Below, in pieces: positions 1-6,157 of a stretch of DNA of 8,819 bases. Below the pieces are notes generated by a model that ran no database searches, was not told the origin of the DNA, and saw nothing but the letters and a program-made list of their open reading frames with translations. Origin of the DNA: Coleofasciculus sp. S288 (GTDB lineage: Bacteria; Cyanobacteriota; Cyanobacteriia; Cyanobacteriales; Coleofasciculaceae); the NCBI GenBank assembly GCA_020216575.1, contig JAIUYC010000096.1, forward strand, positions 1-8,819. The letters run 5' to 3'. How positions within the stretch are numbered: the stretch's first letter is position 1; each line of letters opens with the position of its first letter. The translations under genes were made by a program, and so were the position numbers.

Positions 1-244
1 TTGTCAACTCTGTTCAAATGCACGGCGATTCAGATTAAGCTTGAGCATAGAAACGAAACGGACATCAACACTCCGGCAAAACTTACAGCAGTTTCCAGTT
101 GGACTCACCGCACTCTCGTCCCGATCTCCCTGTTGTAGCTGAGGTGACAGGAAATTAAGGTGTCAAACTGCGATCAAAACCGCTGGATTTAACCTGGTAA
201 AACCTTACTAATGAACTAGCTGAAGAAGCCTCCAAGGAAAAATT
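1..244. other. Left-edge stretch with no supported gene
   Basis: Two plus-strand frames stay open from the edge, to stops at 136-138 and at about 139-141. The conceptual peptides show no recognisable domain, and two frames being open together argues against either being real. A C-terminal tail of a gene beginning left of the window cannot be excluded. The last bases hold the ribosome binding site of the hydrolase gene (AAGGAA at about 234-239). I saw no convincing promoter hexamers. Confidence 0.4.
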
Positions 245-1144
245 ATGTCTGGTACAAACAACTTATTCACGATTCAGTTTTGGGGTGTTAGAGGCAGTAT
301 TGCCTGTCCGGGTCCGGAGACTGTCCGCTATGGTGGTAACACGCCTTGCATTGAGATGCGAGTTGGGGGAAAGCGTCTGATTTTTGATGGGGGTACAGGC
401 TTGCGAGTTTTGGGGCAGTCACTGCTGTCGCAGATGCCAGTAGAAGCGTATATGTTTTTCACCCACTCCCACTGGGACCACATTCAGGGCGTTCCCTTCT
501 TTACTCCCGCCTTTATCAAGGGAAATCGCTTTAATATTTATGGAGCGATTTCACCCACCGGTGAAACGATCGAGAAACGCCTCACTGACCAGATGACCCA
601 CCCCAATTTTCCGGTTCCCCTGCGAATCATGCAAGCTCAGTTGGAATTTAATGATTTGGAAGTCGGGGAAACCATCGAGATTGGCGACATTACGGTTGAA
701 AATGGCCGTCTCAATCATCCCGGTGAAGCCGTAGGCTATCGTATTAGCTGGCGAGATTATGCAGCTGCTTATATTACTGACACAGAGCATTTTTCCGAAG
801 GATTGGATGAAAATGTCCTCCGGCTAGCGCGTAATGCTGATGTCATGATATATGATGCTACCTATACAGATGAGGAATACTACTCAGAGGCATCGAGCCG
901 GATGGGGTGGGGGCATTCAACCTGGCAGGAAGCAGTCAAGCTTGCCAAAGCAGCGAACGTGAAGAAACTGGCGATTTTCCACCATGACCCGATGCACAAT
1001 GATGATTTTTTAGATCACATCGGAGAACTGGCGGCTGAGCAATTTCCTAACGCGATTATGGCTCGCGAGGGGATGACACTACAGTTAGTAGACCCCTCTA
1101 AGCTGGAGCAGAGCATTGTTCAAGAACAGCACGTCTCTGTTTGA
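245..1144 (+). CDS. Metallo-beta-lactamase-fold hydrolase, PhnP/RNase Z-like (COG1235 type)
   Basis: A 299-aa soluble enzyme with no signal peptide. The metal-binding signature HSHWDH is at residues 74-79 (H74, H76, D78, H79). Further likely ligands are H158 in NHPG, D179 in TDTEH and H246/H247 in FHHDP. The N-terminal block WGVRGSIACPGP (13-24), then YGGNT and DGGTG, is typical of the COG1235 branch, which includes cyclic phosphodiesterases such as PhnP and RNase Z relatives. The conserved GWGHST (221-226) also fits that branch. A two-metal phosphodiester hydrolase is therefore inferred; the substrate cannot be read from sequence, and no phn genes lie nearby to support phosphonate metabolism. 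The ATG is preceded by AAGGAA at a spacing of about 5 nt. A 100-nt gap separates it from ribF, so it may be a separate transcript. Confidence 0.88.
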   Translation: MSGTNNLFTIQFWGVRGSIACPGPETVRYGGNTPCIEMRVGGKRLIFDGGTGLRVLGQSLLSQMPVEAYMFFTHSHWDHIQGVPFFTPAFIKGNRFNIYGAISPTGETIEKRLTDQMTHPNFPVPLRIMQAQLEFNDLEVGETIEIGDITVENGRLNHPGEAVGYRISWRDYAAAYITDTEHFSEGLDENVLRLARNADVMIYDATYTDEEYYSEASSRMGWGHSTWQEAVKLAKAANVKKLAIFHHDPMHNDDFLDHIGELAAEQFPNAIMAREGMTLQLVDPSKLEQSIVQEQHVSV

Positions 1145-1244
1145 GAAGGCAATTGGTGTTTAGAGATGAGTACGCTCTGAAAAGCTGTAAATTGCTTTGC
1201 CGATCGCAGTACACTAACTCCCTGAATGTGTCAAAATGTAAAGC

Positions 1245-2396
1245 GTGTGGATAACTTCTTCTCTAGCCACGGCTTTAACCCCAACGTCTGTTGCCCTCGG
1301 AAATTTTGACGGCGTCCACCGAGGGCATCAGCAGGTTATTAAACCTATTTTGAAAAAATCTGGCACTTATCGGGCGATCGCAAAACCGCTTTGCGAGAAT
1401 ACACAAGCCGATGAAGAGCTAAAAGAATGCTGTTCAGCAGTAGCGATACCAGGAACGGTAAACGCGGCTGGGCAGGAGCTAGGACGCATTATTGTGACAC
1501 CATCGGCAGTAGAGTGGTATGGTCAGGTTGACAGTTGTAGCCTGCCGACCTTCAATTTTGAGAGCCAAGCCGATGGAGGAACAGGACAGATTTATCCGAC
1601 GGTAGCGACATTTTATCCTCATCCGCGTGAATTCTTTTCGGGTCAACCCTGGAAGCTGTTAACCTCACCTGTAGAAAAGGTGCAGCAGCTAAGGCGTTTG
1701 GGCGTCGAACAGCTAGTCTTATTGCCCTTTGACCAGGAACTTGCTTCCTTGAGTCCGGAAGAATTTGTCGAAACGATTTTGGTGCGGCAACTGCAAGCCA
1801 AGCAGGTCAGCGTAGGAGAGGATTTTTGCTTTGGGCATCGGCGTGCGGGAACATCAAGTGACTTAAAGGCGATCGCTTCTGCTTACGGAATTGATGTCAC
1901 AATCGTCTCGTTACAAACTTGCCAGGAAGAACGCATTAGTAGCTCTCTGATTCGCCACTCTCTACAGCAAGGTGATATCAGCCAAGCCAACCGACTGCTA
2001 GGATACCCCTACACCCTCACTGGAGTGGTGGTGAAAGGGCAACAGTTGGGACGAACGATTGGATTTCCCACTGCCAACCTCCAACTTCCTACAGAAAAGT
2101 TTTTGCCAAGGCAAGGCGTCTACGCTGTGCGAGTGTATGGTTCCTCACCAGCATCACCCCGATCTTCCCAACCTGGCGTTATGAATATTGGACAGCGCCC
2201 CACTGTCAACGGCATCGGTTTGACCGTAGAAATTCACCTTTTAGATTGGTCGGGAGACTTGTACGGACAAACATTAACAGTGAGCTTGGAACAGTTTTTA
2301 CGACCCGAACAAAAATTTGCTTCTCTCGATGCTCTCAAAATGCAAATTCAAGCCGATTGTGAAGCCGCAAGAACCTTTTTAGGAGCTAGAGGCTAA
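1245..2396 (+). CDS. ribF: Bifunctional riboflavin kinase / FAD synthetase
   Basis: RibF phosphorylates riboflavin to FMN and adenylylates FMN to FAD in the cytosol. The adenylyltransferase domain shows GNFDGVHRGH (19-28), FYPHPREFF (123-131), GEDFCFGHRRAG (191-202) and ISSSLIR (231-237). The kinase domain shows GRTIGFPTANL (269-279), VMNIGQRPTV (312-321) and VEIHLLDW (328-335), whose Glu is the likely catalytic base. The start is GTG at 1245: an in-frame TAA lies at 1239-1241, and the N-terminus WITSSLATALTPT fits cyanobacterial RibF. No clear Shine-Dalgarno is visible. At 383 aa it is about 70 residues longer than the usual 305-320. The excess is an insertion at roughly residues 38-116, between the HxGH helix and the PHP motif, with a HIP1 octamer inside. 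All catalytic motifs remain, so it should be functional. Confidence 0.96.
   Translation: MWITSSLATALTPTSVALGNFDGVHRGHQQVIKPILKKSGTYRAIAKPLCENTQADEELKECCSAVAIPGTVNAAGQELGRIIVTPSAVEWYGQVDSCSLPTFNFESQADGGTGQIYPTVATFYPHPREFFSGQPWKLLTSPVEKVQQLRRLGVEQLVLLPFDQELASLSPEEFVETILVRQLQAKQVSVGEDFCFGHRRAGTSSDLKAIASAYGIDVTIVSLQTCQEERISSSLIRHSLQQGDISQANRLLGYPYTLTGVVVKGQQLGRTIGFPTANLQLPTEKFLPRQGVYAVRVYGSSPASPRSSQPGVMNIGQRPTVNGIGLTVEIHLLDWSGDLYGQTLTVSLEQFLRPEQKFASLDALKMQIQADCEAARTFLGARG
1374..1381. repeat. HIP1 octamer GCGATCGC (one of five perfect copies)
   Basis: Perfect copies are seen at 1374-1381 and 1869-1876 (both in ribF), 3492-3499 (cytochrome gene), 4674-4681 (intergenic) and 5695-5702 (uncharacterised minus-strand gene). 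Seven-of-eight variants also occur, for example near 4852. HIP1 over-representation is a hallmark of many cyanobacterial genomes and is the basis for the taxonomic call. Confidence 0.9.
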
Positions 2397-2458
2397 AGTA
2401 CAGAAGAGAGACTAGAGTGCAGAATGGGACTAGGGCATCGAGAGGAAATCTACCAGTA

Positions 2459-3367
2459 ATGAGACAACGGATTGAACAACTGACTGAAAATCTGGGTCGT
2501 ACCATCGTGGGTAAAGCGGATTCCATTCGCTTAGTACTAGTTGCGCTGCTAGCTGGTGGTCATGCCCTCCTAGAAGATGTCCCTGGTGTTGGTAAAACGC
2601 TCCTAGCTAAATCGCTGGCGCGTTCCATTGATGGGCGGTTTCAGCGGATTCAATGCACTCCTGACCTCCTACCGACAGACATTACAGGGACGAATATCTG
2701 GAATCCGAGCAGTCGTGAGTTTGAATTTCTCCCTGGACCGGTATTTACGAATATCTTGCTGGCAGATGAGATTAATCGAGCAACGCCCCGCACTCAGTCA
2801 GCGTTATTAGAGGTGATGGAGGAGGGACAAGTCACTGTGGATGGTGTGCCGCGCAGTGTTCCTCAGCCTTTTTTTGTGATTGCCACCCAAAATCCCATTG
2901 AGTATCAAGGAACGTTTCCTTTGCCAGAGGCACAAATGGATCGATTCATGCTGTCTCTCAGCCTGGGTTATCCGTCCCAGGAGGAAGAACTCCAGATGCT
3001 GGAACGACATCAGTCTGGCATGAGGATTGAGGAGCTCAGCCCTTGCATTTCCGCCGAAGATGTTTTGGAGTTAAGGCGTCTTTGCCATCAGGTGAAGGTG
3101 GAGCGGTCTGTGCAAGAATACATTCTTAACTTGGTACGAGCATCGCGCACTGCTGAAGATGTGACGCTGGGTGTCAGCCCTCGCGGTACAGTCGCCTTGC
3201 AGCGAACGGCTCAGGTGTTGGCGTTCCTAGAGGATCGAGAGTACGTTATTCCTGATGATGTCAAGTTTCTGGCACCTCATGTACTTTCCCATCGTCTGAT
3301 TCCAGCAGGGGGGCGTCGAGCCAAGTCGATTGTTGATCAGCTGCTGCAAGCCGTCCCGATCCCTTAA
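2459..3367 (+). CDS. MoxR-family AAA+ ATPase
   Basis: A 302-aa MoxR-type ATPase (AAA_3 class), the group usually acting as chaperones for maturation or metal insertion of VWA-domain partners. Numbered from ATG 2459: Walker A is PGVGKT (42-47), Walker B is LLADEINRA (100-108), sensor 1 is ATQNP (142-146), the PLPEAQMDRF block is 154-163, and the sensor 2 region is SPRG (240-243). The C-terminal lid helices are present and the length is normal. An in-frame GTG at 2417 would add 14 residues of low-complexity N-terminus. I prefer ATG 2459 because MRQRIEQLTENL matches the normal family start and AGAGGAA lies upstream at 2441-2447, although its spacing is rather long. The gene follows ribF by 62 nt and precedes the cytochrome gene by 16 nt. 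No DUF58 or VWA gene adjoins it. Confidence 0.93.
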   Translation: MRQRIEQLTENLGRTIVGKADSIRLVLVALLAGGHALLEDVPGVGKTLLAKSLARSIDGRFQRIQCTPDLLPTDITGTNIWNPSSREFEFLPGPVFTNILLADEINRATPRTQSALLEVMEEGQVTVDGVPRSVPQPFFVIATQNPIEYQGTFPLPEAQMDRFMLSLSLGYPSQEEELQMLERHQSGMRIEELSPCISAEDVLELRRLCHQVKVERSVQEYILNLVRASRTAEDVTLGVSPRGTVALQRTAQVLAFLEDREYVIPDDVKFLAPHVLSHRLIPAGGRRAKSIVDQLLQAVPIP

Positions 3368-3383
3368 AATTAACGTTTTAAGT

Positions 3384-3980
3384 ATGGCAAAGCGTGTGAG
3401 GACAAAGATTCGACGGAGAAAACGAGGGCAATCGCCGGCAACATTGTTGTTGTTGCTGCTCGTTTGGAGTATTTTTCTGGGATGGGGATTGGCGATCGCT
3501 CTGGCAGCATCGGCAGAACCAATTATGCTTGGAGCCACACTCAAACCAGAAATCGTTGCTCAAGCTACAGCAGCGCAACCTGGTACGGTTGACCTCGTTC
3601 CTGCTCGCTATCAGCTCGGAAAAGAACTTTACTTAGAAAACTGTGCCAGTTGCCACCTTCCTCTGCCGCCAGAGGTTCTGCCTACGGAAACATGGCGTCA
3701 GGTACTATTAGAACCCCAGCAACACTACGGTCAGAAGTTAGAGCCAATGATTGGCCCAGCTTTAGTTGTGATGTGGGACTACCTGCGGACGTTCTCCCGT
3801 CCGAAAATAGGAGAAGAACCAACTCCCTATCGAGTTTCAGAATCTCGGTATTTCAGGGCGCTGCATCCGAGAGTTGACTTACCTCGACCCACAAAACCTT
3901 CCAGTTGTGTCGAGTGTCACCCTGGTGCTGCGCAATATGATTATCGCCGTCTTACTCCAGAGTGGGAAAGCTCTCCCTAA
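3384..3980 (+). CDS. Membrane-targeted dihaem cytochrome c (DHC-like)
   Basis: A 198-aa protein from ATG 3384. A strongly basic N-terminus (residues 4-14) is followed by a hydrophobic stretch (about 18-42) ending near AASAEP. This is a signal peptide or membrane anchor that would place the rest on the lumenal or periplasmic side. Two haem c attachment motifs are present, CASCH (87-91) and CVECH (175-179). The spacing and conserved pieces between them (PPEVLP, W104, HYG at 114-116, and H161 before the second motif) resemble the Dihaem cytochrome c (DHC) family. H114 and H161 are plausible distal haem ligands, by inference. The role is electron transfer; the partner is unknown. The 16-nt gap after moxR suggests co-transcription. 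No clear Shine-Dalgarno is seen. A TTG at 3330 in the same frame would overlap moxR and is less likely. Confidence 0.85.
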   Translation: MAKRVRTKIRRRKRGQSPATLLLLLLVWSIFLGWGLAIALAASAEPIMLGATLKPEIVAQATAAQPGTVDLVPARYQLGKELYLENCASCHLPLPPEVLPTETWRQVLLEPQQHYGQKLEPMIGPALVVMWDYLRTFSRPKIGEEPTPYRVSESRYFRALHPRVDLPRPTKPSSCVECHPGAAQYDYRRLTPEWESSP

Positions 3981-4090
3981 GATTCAATTGCCGTTGCATT
4001 ATTGTTGCATCTCTCTTTATCAAGAAGCCACTCACACTGAAAATTTAAAAAGATACGGGAAAAGCTCAATAGGGATAAAGAACCTCTCAT

Positions 4091-4127
4091 AAGAAACTAG
4101 AAAGGAGAGCAGGGGGAATAGTTTCTT
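4091..4127. promoter_or_regulatory. Perfect 9-bp inverted repeat with purine-rich loop
   Basis: AAGAAACTA (4091-4099) is the exact reverse complement of TAGTTTCTT (4119-4127). The 19-nt loop is nearly all purine and contains GGAGAG and GGGGG. It lies 111 nt after the cytochrome gene and 80 nt before the 100-aa gene. It could be an RNA hairpin in the 5' leader of that gene, an operator, or a weak terminator of the upstream operon. No T tract follows on the plus strand. Confidence 0.45.
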
Positions 4128-4196
4128 TCATCCATAACGGGCGCAATCGCGTTCGTAGGAACCTTGTGGCAATTTTCAGGTAACTCCATCTAAATC

Positions 4197-4201
4197 GGAG
4201 G
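4197..4201 (+). promoter_or_regulatory. Strong Shine-Dalgarno for the 100-aa gene
   Basis: GGAGG lies 6 nt before ATG 4208. It is among the best-formed ribosome binding sites in the window and supports translation of this otherwise unrecognised small gene. Confidence 0.7.
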
Positions 4202-4207
4202 ATTTCA

Positions 4208-4510
4208 ATGACTAATAACGTATTAAAAAAAATATTAATAACTGCCAAAGCTAAAATGAGTTTATGGTTGGTCGATCCAGTTGAGGCTATAAGGTTTGAC
4301 TCTTTTGTCTATGCTTTTTTAAAGCAATCTACTATTGATTATCAAAAATATACATTGCTTTTTAGGTTCGATTACAACGACGAGACTCAATCAAGATGGC
4401 GCGTTTTTGTGTTGTTAAAGGACAACCGATGGGAGTTGACTGAGATGCCAAATCCCTTTTATAAGGTTAAGGATAACGAATGTTATTTCTATCCCAATTG
4501 GGCAGCCTGA
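4208..4510 (+). CDS. Uncharacterised 100-aa protein, AT-rich gene
   Basis: I do not recognise this protein. It is 100 aa, probably soluble, with a lysine-rich start (MTNNVLKKILITAKAK), no obvious membrane segment, and a high aromatic content (many F, Y and W). The C-terminal part alternates hydrophobic and charged residues (FRFDYNDE, WRVFVLLKDNRW), which suggests a small beta-rich domain. Reality as a gene is supported by the well-placed GGAGG, a clean ATG and a terminator-like hairpin directly after the stop. Counting bases gives about 35% G+C, visibly lower than the flanking housekeeping genes, so it may be lineage-specific or acquired. It stands alone between the cytochrome operon and a convergent methyltransferase gene. 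There is no basis for a function. Confidence 0.7.
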   Translation: MTNNVLKKILITAKAKMSLWLVDPVEAIRFDSFVYAFLKQSTIDYQKYTLLFRFDYNDETQSRWRVFVLLKDNRWELTEMPNPFYKVKDNECYFYPNWAA

Positions 4511-4512
4511 GA

Positions 4513-4535
4513 CTCTCCTTCTTTCTAAAGGGGAG
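4513..4535 (+). terminator. Probable intrinsic terminator of the 100-aa gene
   Basis: CTCTCCTT (4513-4520) pairs with AAGGGGAG (4528-4535) through 8 bp including one G-U, with a 7-nt loop. It starts 3 nt after the stop codon and is followed by a modest T-rich run (GTTCTTT). The tail is weak, so termination efficiency is uncertain. Confidence 0.5.
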
Positions 4536-4716
4536 GTTCTTTAACTGAACATCCTCTTCCAGACTCTCGACTTTCGCCTACAACATTCTGGCTCTTCTTC
4601 CCTCTCACTTGGCGACGCAGCAGTTGCACGTACTTGACCTTGGAATTTAGCCCGTGCAGAATCACTATCGGGGGCGATCGCGGCCTGGTGCGGTGTTCCT
4701 AAGAAACACATCTATA

Positions 4717-4790
4717 TCCTGGGTAAGGACGGGTTTTGTTGAGATGTTATCGGTTATACCCGAATTTGTTGGCTAAACCCGCCCCCAGGA
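4717..4790. repeat. Palindromic dispersed repeat (GGGTTT...AAACCC type)
   Basis: A 74-bp imperfect palindrome. The outer arms TCCTGGG (4717-4723) and CCCAGGA (4784-4790) are perfect. The inner arms CGGGTTT (4730-4736) and AAACCCG (4775-4781) are perfect, with GG (4727-4728) against CC (4782-4783) between them and small bulges. An inner TCGG...CCGA hairpin caps the structure (4750-4763). GGACGGGTTTTGTT and GGCTAAACCCGCCCC elements of this look are, to my recollection, common between genes in filamentous cyanobacteria. It lies 22 bp from the 3' end of the methyltransferase gene and could act as a transcription or mRNA 3' end for both converging units. Confidence 0.65.
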
Positions 4791-4812
4791 GAATCTGTTT
4801 GTTCAATAAGTT

Positions 4813-5478
4813 TCAATCAGCTGCTGAGTATTTCCTTTCCGCTGTCCAATGGCGATCGGATGATTGATAAACCTGCACGTTCTCCAATCCAGCTTTTTGT
4901 ACTAATTCATTTAGCTCATTCACTGTGAACGCTGCATGGAGGGACTCTCGAAATAACTTCTTCTGGTGTTCGTCGTATTCTGGACCAATACTTTCAACCA
5001 TTGCATTCATTGTTGCTTCATCGGCGGGTCGAATTAAATCGCGGATGAGGATAGCGCCATTTGGCTTGAGTACTCGCTTAATTTCCATAAAGAAGGGCAG
5101 TGGATCTGGCAAGTGGTGAACGAGACTATTGGAGATGACCATTTCAAAACGTTGATCAGGATAAGGAAGTTGTTTAGAATCCACTAATTCCAAAGCAATC
5201 TGTTTTTGCAAGCCAGCCTGCTCGATATTCTTTGAGCCAATGAAAAGCATATTTTGCGCCAGATCGATGCCAATCATCTGCCACTGGGGACACTGCTGGC
5301 AAATTATGATTGGAATGCGAGCCGTGCCAGTGCCTGCATCAAGCACGAGTCCCGATTGTGGACCCAGCTCAATAGCGCGTTGTGCAAAGGCGGTATTCAC
5401 GTCGGTAAAGTCCATTGCATCGTACTCAATAGCCTCTTCCGGAGTGTCCATCACTTCTGGTTCAAGAACTCGCTGCAT
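4813..5478 (-). CDS. Class I SAM-dependent methyltransferase
   Basis: A 221-aa soluble Rossmann-fold methyltransferase of the Methyltransf_11 type. Motif I is VLDAGTGTARIP (45-56), which binds S-adenosylmethionine. The acidic residue after strand 2 is D72 in GIDLAQNM, motif II is FEMVISNSLVHHL (111-123), and the post-motif III block is RVLKPNGAILIRDL (135-148). The N-terminus MQRVLEPEVMDTPEEAIEYDAM resembles a subgroup that I recall as common in cyanobacteria but not functionally assigned. The substrate cannot be deduced; a small molecule is more likely than nucleic acid for this class. ATG 5478 has AAGGAG (5486-5491) 7 nt upstream, so the start is secure. It follows the uncharacterised gene pair on the same strand after a 103-nt gap and may be the last gene of that operon or independent. 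Confidence 0.92.
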   Translation of the reverse strand: MQRVLEPEVMDTPEEAIEYDAMDFTDVNTAFAQRAIELGPQSGLVLDAGTGTARIPIIICQQCPQWQMIGIDLAQNMLFIGSKNIEQAGLQKQIALELVDSKQLPYPDQRFEMVISNSLVHHLPDPLPFFMEIKRVLKPNGAILIRDLIRPADEATMNAMVESIGPEYDEHQKKLFRESLHAAFTVNELNELVQKAGLENVQVYQSSDRHWTAERKYSAAD

Positions 5479-5538
5479 TGAGAATCTCCTTAATTACTAA
5501 AAAGTCATCTTGAATTCAGAGGAGTAATTCTTTTAATA

Positions 5539-5577
5539 CCCTAACTAGGGCGTTTAACGTGGAATTACCGCCTTTTT
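5539..5577 (+). terminator. Terminator-like hairpin on the plus strand
   Basis: GGCG (5549-5552) pairs with CGCC (5569-5572), with TAA/TTA continuing the stem inside a small internal loop. TTTTT follows at 5573-5577. An overlapping CCCTA-AC-TAGGG palindrome is at 5539-5550. The T tract faces the plus strand although both flanking genes are on the minus strand, so it would stop antisense rather than gene transcription, or its resemblance to a terminator is accidental. Confidence 0.35.
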
Positions 5578-5581
5578 CTTC

Positions 5582-6157
5582 CTAAAATTTATTTTTGTGG
5601 AACGGACAACTCCCCGTTAATTGACCCTTTGGATCTATAATTCGCAAACGATTGCGCTCGAATTTATCCAGCATACCGACGGCTGTGTATTGGGGCGATC
5701 GCAAGCTCCCCGTTTCACTTCCTCCAAATTTTTGGCAAACAGCTTTGTGGGACGCACAAACAACCTTATACGCTGAGATAAATTTGTCGTGCTGAGTTTG
5801 AAGAGCGGCAGGCAATGTTTTGTAAAGAGGCTGAAGGTGCTTCAATACAGTTATGAGATGAGCATGATCCCAGTGCATAATTCCGCTAAAATCTTCCGAC
5901 TTAACGTTAGGGGGCATCATCCTCGGACGCACTTCGTCTTCGTAACCTTGTCTGCTGAAGCTTCCAGCTAGCTCCATTGCGGTAGCCGACGCAAGCATCA
6001 GTTCGGCAGCCGTTTCTAGCTCAATCCCAGCATTGCTTATGTTTTCAGCTTTGAGTTCCATTTCAAAGCGACGAAGGCAAATAATTAGACACTGAATGTA
6101 AACCGAGAACATCCAATGAGATTTCTTCCAGATTTCGAGTGTCTCAACATCAGTCAT
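5582..6157 (-). CDS. Uncharacterised 191-aa helical protein, possibly PrnB/IDO-like
   Basis: I do not firmly recognise this protein. It is 191 aa, mostly predicted helical and soluble, with a mildly hydrophobic stretch near residues 16-28. Striking blocks are GYEDEVRPRMMPP (71-83), GIMHWDHAHL (92-101), CASHKAVCQKFGG (134-146), SLRSP (151-155) and KFERNRLRIIDPKG (165-178). The Y-DE-RP block followed by a His-rich helix loosely recalls the PrnB/indoleamine dioxygenase-like haem superfamily (DUF1864 type). This comes from memory only, and the protein is much shorter than PrnB. ATG 6157 overlaps the end of the upstream gene by 8 nt (ATGACTGA), with GGAAG about 6 nt before it, so translation is probably coupled. 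A later Met at residue 33 is an alternative start. A HIP1 octamer is inside the gene. Confidence 0.75.
   Translation of the reverse strand: MTDVETLEIWKKSHWMFSVYIQCLIICLRRFEMELKAENISNAGIELETAAELMLASATAMELAGSFSRQGYEDEVRPRMMPPNVKSEDFSGIMHWDHAHLITVLKHLQPLYKTLPAALQTQHDKFISAYKVVCASHKAVCQKFGGSETGSLRSPQYTAVGMLDKFERNRLRIIDPKGQLTGSCPFHKNKF

Larger units (their letters stand above)
4511..4812. other. Intergenic region between converging genes
   Basis: This 302-nt gap holds the terminator at 4513-4535, a HIP1 octamer at 4674-4681 and the palindromic repeat at 4717-4790. On the minus strand a 56-codon frame (ATG at 4711, stop TAA at 4541-4543) is open and begins MCFLGTPHQAAIAP. It has an AGGA about 5 nt upstream, but it overlaps the plus-strand terminator and matches nothing I know. 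I do not call it a gene. Confidence 0.6.

Noticed and set aside
551..790. Minus-strand open frame inside the metallo-hydrolase gene
   Set aside because: Antisense to a clear enzyme with intact motifs; no domain and no ribosome binding site.
2807..3010. Minus-strand open frame inside the MoxR gene
   Set aside because: Shadow of conserved AAA+ coding sequence.
3227..3578. Two minus-strand frames across the moxR/cytochrome junction
   Set aside because: Both are antisense to well-supported genes and give Cys/Gln-rich or basic peptides without a family match.
3874..4092. Plus-strand 72-codon frame overlapping the end of the cytochrome gene
   Set aside because: Non-ATG start inside the haem-binding domain in another frame, no ribosome binding site and no recognisable domain.
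4138..4180. Possible tRNA-like or structured RNA around GCGCAATCGCGTTCG
   Set aside because: Only a 3-bp stem can be drawn and no acceptor, anticodon or T arms fit.
4697..4710. TCCTAAGAAACACA repeated exactly at 6942-6955
   Set aside because: A single 14-bp match has roughly a one-in-seven chance of arising in a window this size, and the flanks do not match.
5240..5500. Plus-strand frames antisense to the methyltransferase
   Set aside because: They overlap the SAM-binding motif region of a clear gene; composition is that of a shadow frame.
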